DNA of 32,316 bases, from assembly GCA_945869955.1 (NCBI GenBank), contig CAMBQP010000050.1:1-32316 (forward strand), given 5' to 3'. The notes below the pieces were generated by a model. It saw nothing but the letters and a program-made list of their open reading frames with translations. It made no database searches and had not been told where the DNA came from. Position 1 is the first letter of the stretch; every line of letters begins with the position of its first letter. This DNA is from Schlesneria paludicola DSM 18645. Its GTDB lineage: Bacteria; Planctomycetota; Planctomycetia; Planctomycetales; Planctomycetaceae. Below are positions 24,391 to 32,027 of this stretch, one piece after another. The translations under genes were made by a program, and so were the position numbers.

Positions 24391-25440
24391 ATGCACGAGC
24401 AAATTTTTGAACCCGAGCTCTTCAATAATCGATCGATCCTGATCACAGGTGGTACCGGTTCACTGGGTAACGAACTGATCAGCGTTCTGTTGCGGTGCTC
24501 CAAACCCAGGCGAATTTTGATTCTCAGCCGCGATGAGTACAAGCAGTACCTTCTGGCGGAAAAGTTTAAAAACCATGCCCAGGTTCTCCGCTTCTTTCTG
24601 GGAGACGTACGAGACAAGGACCGTCTTAAACGAGCATTTGAGGGAGTCGACTTCGTCATCCACGCTGCCGCACTCAAACAGGTGCCGTCGGCCGAGTACA
24701 ATCCGTTTGAATTTGTGAAAACCAACGTGATGGGTGCGCAAAATGTGATTGACGCTGCCATCGACACGGGGGTGAAGCGGGTTGTTGCGCTCAGTACCGA
24801 CAAGGCCGCCAATCCGAGTAATCTCTATGGCGCAACCAAACTTTGCTCAGATCGATTGTTTGTGGCCGGCAATAGCTACAGTGGATCACGTGAGACGCGT
24901 TTATCCATTGTTCGTTATGGAAATGTGGTCGGGAGCCGAGGCAGCGTCATTCCCTTCTTTCTGGAACGTCGCATAACCGGCGTGCTGCCGATCACACATC
25001 CGGAAATGACCCGGTTCTGGATCACCTTGAATCAAGCGGCCTGCTTTGTGCTGAATGCCTTTCACTCCATGGAGGGGGGAGAGATCTTCGTTCCGAAGAT
25101 CCCGAGTATGCGTGTTGTCGACCTGGCAAATTTGATCGGTCCCGATTGCAAACACGAAATTGTTGGTATTCGGCCCGGAGAGAAAATGCACGAGATGATG
25201 GTCGAGCCTGAGTCTGGAATGAATACCCTTGACTGCGGCACACACTATGTGATTCCTCCGTTGTTGAATTTCTGGAATAATTCGGTCAAGGTCCAAGGGT
25301 CAATTCACACCTGCCCAGCCGGTTTTTCTTACACAAGTGACGGGAATGAGCACTGGGTCTCACCAGAAGAAATGAAGCGAATGATTCTGGATCTCGATCT
25401 GACGGGTCATGAAGACCTACGAAAAGCCTGGTCACAATAA
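24391..25440 (+). CDS. pseB: UDP-N-acetylglucosamine 4,6-dehydratase (5-inverting), PseB
   Basis: PseB takes UDP-GlcNAc to UDP-2-acetamido-2,6-dideoxy-beta-L-arabino-hexos-4-ulose, the first step of pseudaminic-acid synthesis. The 349-residue extended short-chain dehydrogenase has the NADP-binding ITGGTGSLGNEL, GDVRDKDRL, HAAALKQVPSAEYNPFE and the PseB/FlaA1-type active site STDKAANPSNLYGATK (catalytic Asp-Lys and the Tyr-x3-Lys pair). RYGNVVGSRGSVIPFF and RPGEKMHEMM follow. All catalytic residues are present and the length is normal. It begins a five-gene plus-strand operon. The ribosome site is weak. A retaining-type dehydratase (legionaminic route) would lack this DKAANP arrangement, which is why pseudaminic acid is favoured. 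Confidence 0.93.
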   Translation: MHEQIFEPELFNNRSILITGGTGSLGNELISVLLRCSKPRRILILSRDEYKQYLLAEKFKNHAQVLRFFLGDVRDKDRLKRAFEGVDFVIHAAALKQVPSAEYNPFEFVKTNVMGAQNVIDAAIDTGVKRVVALSTDKAANPSNLYGATKLCSDRLFVAGNSYSGSRETRLSIVRYGNVVGSRGSVIPFFLERRITGVLPITHPEMTRFWITLNQAACFVLNAFHSMEGGEIFVPKIPSMRVVDLANLIGPDCKHEIVGIRPGEKMHEMMVEPESGMNTLDCGTHYVIPPLLNFWNNSVKVQGSIHTCPAGFSYTSDGNEHWVSPEEMKRMILDLDLTGHEDLRKAWSQ

Positions 25441-25514
25441 CCAGATTTTCCCGCGCACTTCGCCCCGATCGGAAGCTCAACACACTTTCCATGGCCCCAG
25501 GAGAAAACCCCGTT

Positions 25515-26255
25515 ATGAACTCCCCCGTTCGCGTTGTGGCAATCATTCAGGCACGCATGGGGAGCAACCGCTTGCCTGGTAAGGTCCTGCTGGAACTTGC
25601 CGGTGAGCCGATGATCACCCGGGTGGTCAACCGCGTCAATCGTGCGAAGACCGTTGCTGAGGTCGTGATTGCCACCACCACGGAACCTGCCGATGACGCA
25701 CTTTCCGCGGTTTGCAGTGCCAAGAAGTGGGCCTGTTTTCGTGGCAGCCAGGACGATGTTCTGGATCGCTACTATCTGGCCGCTCTGGCCCATGGCGCAG
25801 ACGTGGTTGTACGGATTACCTCCGATTGCCCACTGATTGAGCCCGAGATCATCGACCAAGTGGTGAGGCAACTCATCAGCCAACCCGCTGTCGATTACGC
25901 CTGTAATCTTCTTCCGCACAGAACGTTTCCACGCGGCTTGGATGTTGAGGCGTTCTGGATGCGAACGCTGGCGAACCTGTGGGCCAAGGATAAAAATCCA
26001 AGCTGGCGAGAACACGTGACGCAGTACCTGCACCAGAATCCTGATGAATTCCGGATTTGTGGTCTGACCCAGGAATGCGATCTGTCGGCCATGAGGTGGA
26101 CTGTCGACACACTGGAAGACCTTGCGCTGATCCGGCAGATTTATGAAGCGTTTGGCCATGACAATTTTTCGATGCGTGAAGTGGTCTCACTTCTCGAGCA
26201 ACATCCGCACTGGTCAGACCTGAACGGCCATATTCAGCAGAAGGCAATTTACTAA
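25515..26255 (+). CDS. SpsF-type cytidylyltransferase, probable CMP-pseudaminic acid synthetase
   Basis: A 246-residue nucleotidyltransferase: VAIIQARMGSNRLPGKVLLEL is the nucleotide-binding loop, and SQDDVLDRYYLAA, VRITSDCPLIEPEIID and RWTVDTLEDLALI are typical of the SpsF/PseF group. By position it should activate the finished nonulosonic acid with CTP (the PseF step). It is closer to Bacillus SpsF than to the ARGGSK-type enzymes of Campylobacter; that judgement is from motif memory. The ATG at 25515 is chosen because AGGAG lies 11 bases before it, while the ATG at 25491 has no ribosome site. The gap to pseB is 74 bases, and the next gene begins 3 bases after its stop. Confidence 0.85.
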   Translation: MNSPVRVVAIIQARMGSNRLPGKVLLELAGEPMITRVVNRVNRAKTVAEVVIATTTEPADDALSAVCSAKKWACFRGSQDDVLDRYYLAALAHGADVVVRITSDCPLIEPEIIDQVVRQLISQPAVDYACNLLPHRTFPRGLDVEAFWMRTLANLWAKDKNPSWREHVTQYLHQNPDEFRICGLTQECDLSAMRWTVDTLEDLALIRQIYEAFGHDNFSMREVVSLLEQHPHWSDLNGHIQQKAIY

Positions 26256-26258
26256 GTC

Positions 26259-27788
26259 ATGCAACGCAAAAACCTAAGGTTACTGATCAGAACAGACGCA
26301 TCTCAGGTGATCGGGGTTGGTCACCTGATGCGCTGTCTTGCGCTGGCGGAAGGGTGGCGAGCACGCGGCGGACTGGTTACATTCCTGGCTGCTTGTCAAT
26401 TGGAAGCGCTCAATGCGCGCTTGATCAAAAGTGGATTCGAGCTGGAACATTTAAAGGCCGAACCCGGTAGCCTTGCCGATCTTGATCTGACCCGCAAGAC
26501 AGCAGCACGGGTCGGGGCCGACTGGATTGTGCTGGATGGCTATCATTTCTCCGCAGACTATCAGCGGTTGGTTCGTTGTGGTGACATTCGGGTTTTCGTG
26601 ATTGATGATTACGGTCACGCCGATCATTACACCGCAGACATCATTCTTAACCAGAATCTGCACGCTACGGAAGCGATTTACAACGCAAGAGAACCCCATA
26701 CCAAACTCCTTTTGGGCACGCGGTATACCTTGCTGCGAAGCGAGTTTCGGGAATGGATTGGCTGGAGTCGCGAGGTTCGCAGGCCCGCACGAAAGATTCT
26801 GGTCACGCTCGGGGGCTCAGACACCAGACGCGAGACACGCCTCGTGCTTGATGCGTTGAAACAGGTCGATTTGCCCAACCTGGAAGCGGACGTTGTGGTG
26901 GGGAGTGGCCAAAGTCCTCAACCTGGGGAAATCAGCCAGATCCTCGATGGCTTCGATGGTTCCATTCGGTTCCATGAAAACGTTAACAATATGCCGGAAT
27001 TGATGGCAAATGCTGATATCGCCGTGGCTGCGGGCGGAACAACAACCTGGGAACGTGCCCTGCTCGGTCTCCCCACACTGGTTGGCGTTCTCGCGGCGAA
27101 CCAAGTTGAATTGGCAGAGGATTCAGAGCGAACTGGGATAGGAAAAAACCTTGGCTCTTTCCATGCGTTGACCGCGTCATCTCTGGCAACAGAGATACGC
27201 AGGTTGATGTTGGATACTTCGGCTCGACAACAGATGGCAAGCCAAGGACCAGAAATTGTCGATGGACGAGGGGTCGATCGGGTTCTTTTGAAGATGGATG
27301 CCAGCTCGCTTCAGACTCGCCCAGTCGAGGCCAAAGATTGTCGCACGATCTGGGAATGGGCCAATGAACCATTAACCCGTGCCGCGTCGTTCTCCAGCGA
27401 TGCCATTCCCTGGGAAAAGCACCTCGCCTGGTTCACCGCCAGACTGAATCATCCAGCCTGCTTGTTTCTGATCGCAACCGATTCCCAGGAACAGCCAATC
27501 GGTCAGGTTCGGTTCGATATCGACGGTTCAAACGCCATGATTTCCGTGGCCATGGACATTCGGGTTCGCGGCCTGGGGTATGGTCAAGAGTTGATTCGGA
27601 TCGGCATTCAAAAACTGTTTCGCGATTTTCCCGTAACCCATGTGAATGCGTTCATACGTACAGACAACAGGGTTTCTCAAGCAACGTTTTTCAAGGCCGG
27701 ATTTGTCTCGTTGGGTACAACCCAGGTACAAGGACAAGCGGCTTTCCATCTGGTTTTCCAAAAAGGGCAGGCATGGGTACCGAAATAA
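26259..27788 (+). CDS. pseG: PseG-PseH fusion: UDP-sugar hydrolase plus GNAT N-acetyltransferase
   Basis: A 509-residue bifunctional protein. Residues 1 to about 345 are PseG (UDP-2,4-diacetamido-2,4,6-trideoxy-beta-L-altropyranose hydrolase): RTDASQVIGVGHLMRCLALAEGW with the catalytic His in the N-terminal glycine loop, WIVLDGYHF, VIDDYGH, ILVTLGGSD and VAAGGTTTWERALLGLP, a GT-B-like nucleotide site. Residues about 350-509 are a GNAT domain (TRPVEAKDCRTIWEWANEP, QPIGQVRFDI, the acetyl-CoA loop RGLGYG, FIRTDNRVSQATFFKAGF), matching the PseH step that N-acetylates the 4-amino group. Fusion joins two consecutive chemical steps. The upstream gene stops 3 bases before; pseI overlaps its end by 16 bases, suggesting coupled translation. 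Confidence 0.92.
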   Translation: MQRKNLRLLIRTDASQVIGVGHLMRCLALAEGWRARGGLVTFLAACQLEALNARLIKSGFELEHLKAEPGSLADLDLTRKTAARVGADWIVLDGYHFSADYQRLVRCGDIRVFVIDDYGHADHYTADIILNQNLHATEAIYNAREPHTKLLLGTRYTLLRSEFREWIGWSREVRRPARKILVTLGGSDTRRETRLVLDALKQVDLPNLEADVVVGSGQSPQPGEISQILDGFDGSIRFHENVNNMPELMANADIAVAAGGTTTWERALLGLPTLVGVLAANQVELAEDSERTGIGKNLGSFHALTASSLATEIRRLMLDTSARQQMASQGPEIVDGRGVDRVLLKMDASSLQTRPVEAKDCRTIWEWANEPLTRAASFSSDAIPWEKHLAWFTARLNHPACLFLIATDSQEQPIGQVRFDIDGSNAMISVAMDIRVRGLGYGQELIRIGIQKLFRDFPVTHVNAFIRTDNRVSQATFFKAGFVSLGTTQVQGQAAFHLVFQKGQAWVPK

Positions 27789-28825
27789 CGATTGGAACCC
27801 AGCGCATCGGCGCGGGTCACCCGGTCTATATCATTGCCGAGCTTTCCGCCAACCATGGCCAAGACTTCGATCACGCAGTCCGTTTGATCGAGGCAGCGAA
27901 ACTTGCCGGTGCCAATGCGATCAAATTGCAAACCTACACGGCCGACACGCTAACAATCGACTGCGATCGGCCGGAATTCCGAGTTGGGGGTGGTACGCTG
28001 TGGGATGGACGTACGTTGTACGACCTTTACAGCGAAGCTTCCACGCCATGGGACTGGCACCCACAGCTGAAAAATGTGGCCAACAGCCTGGGACTGGAAT
28101 TATTCAGCTCGCCCTTTGACCCAACCGCCGTCGATTTTCTGGAACAAATGGGCGTACCCGCCTACAAGGTTGCCTCGTTCGAGCTGGTTGATATTCCGCT
28201 CATCGAAAAAATGGCAAGGACCGGTAAGCCGTTGATCATGTCAACCGGAATGGCAACCATTGCCGAGATTTCCGACGCAGTGGAGGCCGCTCGTCAATCA
28301 GGAGCTGTCGAGATCGCCTTGCTGAAATGCACAAGCGGTTACCCCGCTGCGCCGGAAGAGATGAACCTCCGCACTATCCCGCATCTCTCCGAGGCATTCA
28401 GGGTTCCTGCCGGACTCTCAGACCATACCATGGGCGCTGCGGTCCCCATCGCTGCCGTAACGCTTGGCGCTTGCATCATTGAAAAGCATTTCACGCTTTC
28501 GAGGTCCAATCCAGGTCCCGATAGCGATTTCTCCATGGAGCCGCATGAGTTCCAAGCCATGGTTGAGGGCGTTCGCATGGCCGAGCGGGCCTTGGGTCAG
28601 GTCCATTACGGACTGAGCATCAAAGACAGATCCAGCCGCGTCTTCCGCCGATCGCTGTACATCACCCAGGACCTCAAGGCCGGGGAAAGCCTGAGCGAGG
28701 CGAATCTCCGTTCGATTCGCCCGGGGAATGGTCTGGCTCCCAAGTTCCTCAAAGAAATCTTGGGGCGAAGAGCAGTGGTCGATTTACCGCGTGGGACCCC
28801 GTTGGAATGGAAGCACATCCATTGA
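27773..28825 (+). CDS. pseI: Pseudaminic acid synthase PseI (NeuB family)
   Basis: PseI condenses 2,4-diacetamido-2,4,6-trideoxy-L-altrose with phosphoenolpyruvate to give the nine-carbon acid. The 350-residue protein has the NeuB barrel: YIIAELSANHGQDFD, AIKLQTYTADTLT, ELFSSPFDPTAVDFLE, YKVASFEL, LIMSTGMATI, LLKCTSGYPA, GLSDHTMG and the metal/PEP region IEKHFTLSRSNPGPDSDFSMEP. A C-terminal antifreeze-like SAF domain follows (SLYITQDLKAGESLSEANL ... LGRRAVVDLPRGTPL). The DSDFSMEP end of the barrel fits PseI better than sialic-acid synthases. It starts inside the end of the pseG-pseH gene with GGGCAGGC upstream. Confidence 0.92.
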   Translation: MGTEITIGTQRIGAGHPVYIIAELSANHGQDFDHAVRLIEAAKLAGANAIKLQTYTADTLTIDCDRPEFRVGGGTLWDGRTLYDLYSEASTPWDWHPQLKNVANSLGLELFSSPFDPTAVDFLEQMGVPAYKVASFELVDIPLIEKMARTGKPLIMSTGMATIAEISDAVEAARQSGAVEIALLKCTSGYPAAPEEMNLRTIPHLSEAFRVPAGLSDHTMGAAVPIAAVTLGACIIEKHFTLSRSNPGPDSDFSMEPHEFQAMVEGVRMAERALGQVHYGLSIKDRSSRVFRRSLYITQDLKAGESLSEANLRSIRPGNGLAPKFLKEILGRRAVVDLPRGTPLEWKHIH

Positions 28826-28860
28826 TTCCAGATTCCCTGTCTTTAATTGCCGAGGATCCC

Positions 28861-30072
28861 ATGCAAGCAGAGAATTCGCTGCCGGAAGACGTTGAGCAAT
28901 CCGGCGACCTCATGCAAACACTCCCCTACGGGCGGCAGAGCCTTGATGACGCTGATTACAACGCAGTTCTCAGAGTCCTGAAAGGGGACTGGTTAACACA
29001 GGGGCCTCTGATTGAAGCCTTTGAAAAGGGACTGGCGGAAACTTGTGGGGCACGCTACGCCGTTGTGGTAAGCAGTGGAACAGCCGCGCTTCATCTTGCG
29101 TGCCTGGCAGCCGAGGTTGGGCCTGGAGACTTGGGAATTACCAGCCCGATCACGTTTGTCGCCTCTGCAAATTGCATCGCTTATTGTGGCGGAACTCCCG
29201 GGTTTGTTGATATTCACCCTCGTACGGCGTGCTTAGACCCAGTCCTGCTGGAAGCCGCATGTGCGCGGCAGGCCCCCAAGGTTGTCATTCCAGTCGATTT
29301 CGCCGGCCAACCGGCGGATCTGCCTGCAATTCAAAAGGTCGCGCGGAAATATGGAGCGATTGTCATCGAAGATGCCGCACATTCGCTGGGGGCGAGTTAC
29401 GAGCACGAAGGGGAATGGTACCAGGTGGGATCCTGCGCACACTCTGACATGGCGATTCTCTCATTCCATCCGGTGAAGCACATCACCACCGGTGAGGGTG
29501 GTGCCATCTTGACGAACTCGCCAGAACTCTATTCCAAGCTCCAAAGGCTGCGATCGCATGGTATTACACGTGACCAGAACCTCCTCACACGTCATGAGGG
29601 ACCCTGGTACTATGAGCAGCATGACCTCGGGTATCACTATCGAATCACAGATATTCAGTGCGCATTAGGGCTGTCTCAATTGACCAAACTCGGCAGGTTT
29701 GTCACACGTCGACGCGAGCTCGTAGATCTTTACCGGGAGGCCCTGGCAGACCTGGCAGCGGACCTGACGCTGCTGCTCGAAGAGCCGGGTCAACGCGCAT
29801 CGTATCATCTTTTGGTGGCCCAGATCCGAGGCGGGAGCAGTCGGCGTCGCCATGTTTTTGACTCGCTGGCGGCTCAGAAGATCCGCTGCCAGGTCCATTA
29901 CATTCCAGTCCATTTGCAGCCCTGGTACCAAGAGCACGTTGGTACCCGCCCGGGTGATTTTCCACAGGCCGAGGCTTTCTATGCCGGCTGCCTTAGCCTG
30001 CCACTCTTCCCAGGGATGTCAGACGACGACGTGACTCGCGTTGGCAAGGCCCTGAAGGCTGCCCTGCGATGA
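28861..30072 (+). CDS. pseC: UDP-4-amino-4,6-dideoxy-N-acetyl-beta-L-altrosamine transaminase, PseC
   Basis: PseC is a PLP aminotransferase of the DegT/DnrJ/EryC1 class that aminates the PseB product at C4. The protein shows LPYGRQSLDDADYNAVLRVL-WLTQGP, VVSSGTAALHLACLA, ITSPITFVASANCIAYCGG, VIEDAAHSLGASY and the PLP-lysine motif LSFHPVKHITTGEGG, then GYHYRITDIQCALGLSQL, all typical of PseC. The ATG at 28861 has GAGG 5 bases upstream and gives 403 residues; an ATG at 28807 would overlap pseI but has no ribosome site. It is last in the operon although its reaction is second. Its stop lies 18 bases from the end of the converging glycosyltransferase gene, with no terminator visible between. Confidence 0.93.
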   Translation: MQAENSLPEDVEQSGDLMQTLPYGRQSLDDADYNAVLRVLKGDWLTQGPLIEAFEKGLAETCGARYAVVVSSGTAALHLACLAAEVGPGDLGITSPITFVASANCIAYCGGTPGFVDIHPRTACLDPVLLEAACARQAPKVVIPVDFAGQPADLPAIQKVARKYGAIVIEDAAHSLGASYEHEGEWYQVGSCAHSDMAILSFHPVKHITTGEGGAILTNSPELYSKLQRLRSHGITRDQNLLTRHEGPWYYEQHDLGYHYRITDIQCALGLSQLTKLGRFVTRRRELVDLYREALADLAADLTLLLEEPGQRASYHLLVAQIRGGSSRRRHVFDSLAAQKIRCQVHYIPVHLQPWYQEHVGTRPGDFPQAEAFYAGCLSLPLFPGMSDDDVTRVGKALKAALR

Positions 30073-30090
30073 TACGTGATGCAGGCTTGA

Positions 30091-31989
30091 TTATTGATGC
30101 GGGGGTCGAACAAATTGCCTCAGAAACTTCTCGAGTTGACGGGTTTCCTCGGCTACCACGGTAGCGTCTACGGGAGGACGAATGTCATAAACAGGCCGTT
30201 TTCCCAGGATAATATCCGTGATCCGATCCAGGCCTGGATCCTTGCCATGCGCCAGGCTCGAGGGTTCATCGGTACGATAGCGAGGCACAGCCTCATGGAG
30301 GCTTTGCTGGCGGATCAGTCGACTATGAATGTTCTGAGAGAGGCAGTAGTCCCAGATAAACCGGATCGCTCGTTGGGAGACATGAGGATCTCGCGCAACT
30401 TTGGTCTTTGATACAGCATCGAGAAGCGTGAGAAAGTGAGATGGACTGGTTGCGGATTGCACAAAGGGTAATCCATAATACCAGCAGTCATCCGCCAAGA
30501 TCACGGTTTTCCCGAGTGCAGCGGCTTCAACTCCCCCGGTCGTTCCGTAGGTGAGAACCGTGGTAGCGGCGTCCATGAACGCATAAGTATCGAGCGAACT
30601 GGTCGGGGGTATGACTTTGAAATTGGGTTCCGATTCGACCTGATGGGTATGAGCCTCTTCCCGAAGTTCTGGGAGTTGGTTCTGGAGAAACTTCCAGGAT
30701 TCAGGACTGGTATTGGGGTGGAACCGGATCACAAGTTTTTCCGAGGGGTGAACCCGGCACCAATCAAGAATTGCGCGAAGCCAGAGGTATTGCTCGGCAA
30801 AAAAACGGTTGCGATCTGGTTCGGCGACAAACTCATCATCGGAACTGGTGAGAACCAAAGCGAACTGGTCCCTCGTTTTGATACCCATCTGCGCAAGCGT
30901 GGCTGCTGAGTTGCGCTGCTGCTTCATGAACGGATGCCAGTTGAGGTTTTTTCCAATGCGCCGGTGTTTCACCCATTCGCAAGCCGTTCGAAGTTGTGAC
31001 TTTGTCAGTGGAATCTCATTGGATCTTCGCGCCGCCTCTCGCCGTTGCAGATACTGGCTGCAACGTTCGTTCTCCCAGAGGCTGATGGAATCTCTCACCA
31101 CACCACGTTCATGACACACGGTACGCACGTGCTTGAGCCTCGCGGCTTCCATCGCGGCTCTGGGGAGCGACATTCGTCCGTTGAAGAGCCAGAGGGTATC
31201 GGGTTGGAGCTCCTCAATTGCGGAACGCATTCCAGTGAAGGTCAGTGCGGCACCCTCCAGGTAGTTGCGGTAAATTCGCAACTGCTGCGGATTCAGTTCC
31301 AGTCGAGAAAGGCGAAAATGGCTATGTACGGACCCCAAGACCCAGTCCCCGACCGGTTGTCCTTCCCGCTTCGCGTGCCGCACTTCATCATCTTTTAATG
31401 AGGCCACCCAGTCTTTGATTCGGGCTTTGTCAGCTCGATCAATGTAATGTGAGATCCACTGAAATGGCATTCGCAAAGAACGCGCCTGCTGCGTTGTTCT
31501 GGCCTGGCACACCACGCACTTGTCCCAGGGAAGCGTTTTCTCTTGCCAGAAGAGATCGCAGGAAGGGGAGATGCCGTCGCAAAGAATCAAGGAGATTTTT
31601 GCCCCTCGCATGGCAAGCCCGCGGAGAATCGTGAACTCCCAGGTTGAGTGGAGTCGCCACATCGCGTAAGGACTGAAGCAAACGATGTGGGGCGAACCCA
31701 CACTCGGAAGCACCGGCAAAGCGGGTTCATCGCAGGCCCTTTCGTCCACCGCCATGATGCGTGTGTTCCAGAGCGACACCGAGGGAGTCAGCCATTGCGA
31801 TGCGGTACGCAGAATCCGACGTACGACCGACTGCGATGCAGGTTGCCGCAATTGGCCCGTGAGGAAACTGCGAAACCCCTGAGGTCCGCCGGTGACGGCT
31901 TCTGGTTTCGGACGAGACTCAGCATGCTCTGACATGGATTTTGTTTTGCAAACCTTGAGGGAAATGCGTGGTGGCCACGATTGATACAT
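30091..31989 (-). CDS. Capsule-polysaccharide-type glycosyltransferase
   Basis: A large soluble protein (632 residues from the ATG at 31989; alternatives are a TTG two codons earlier and an ATG at 31935). The N-terminal part after a basic leader has CFSPYAMWRLHSTWEFTILRGLAMRG and a cysteine pattern LCDGISPSCD-x13-C-x2-C seen in capsule/phosphoglycan synthesis proteins. The C-terminal half has a GT-B-like nucleotide-sugar site of the capsule-synthesis type: VIRFHPN, then DAATTVLTYGTTGGVEAAALGKTVILADDCWYYG. No membrane helices. It converges with the nonulosonate operon, so it could be the transferase that uses CMP-pseudaminic acid, but that is inference. It follows a DUF5989 gene on the same strand. 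Confidence 0.78.
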   Translation of the reverse strand: MYQSWPPRISLKVCKTKSMSEHAESRPKPEAVTGGPQGFRSFLTGQLRQPASQSVVRRILRTASQWLTPSVSLWNTRIMAVDERACDEPALPVLPSVGSPHIVCFSPYAMWRLHSTWEFTILRGLAMRGAKISLILCDGISPSCDLFWQEKTLPWDKCVVCQARTTQQARSLRMPFQWISHYIDRADKARIKDWVASLKDDEVRHAKREGQPVGDWVLGSVHSHFRLSRLELNPQQLRIYRNYLEGAALTFTGMRSAIEELQPDTLWLFNGRMSLPRAAMEAARLKHVRTVCHERGVVRDSISLWENERCSQYLQRREAARRSNEIPLTKSQLRTACEWVKHRRIGKNLNWHPFMKQQRNSAATLAQMGIKTRDQFALVLTSSDDEFVAEPDRNRFFAEQYLWLRAILDWCRVHPSEKLVIRFHPNTSPESWKFLQNQLPELREEAHTHQVESEPNFKVIPPTSSLDTYAFMDAATTVLTYGTTGGVEAAALGKTVILADDCWYYGLPFVQSATSPSHFLTLLDAVSKTKVARDPHVSQRAIRFIWDYCLSQNIHSRLIRQQSLHEAVPRYRTDEPSSLAHGKDPGLDRITDIILGKRPVYDIRPPVDATVVAEETRQLEKFLRQFVRPPHQ

Positions 31990-32027
31990 GATCAAAGGCC
32001 CTGATCATTTCATGATCGTAAATAGAC

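Noticed and set aside
25407..26159. 250-codon open frame on the minus strand
   Set aside because: Antisense to the cytidylyltransferase gene; no motif, and it would overlap the end of pseB.
24391..30072. Flagellar glycosylation island
   Set aside because: No flagellin, motility-associated factor or flagellar gene is present; the neighbours are surface-polysaccharide genes.
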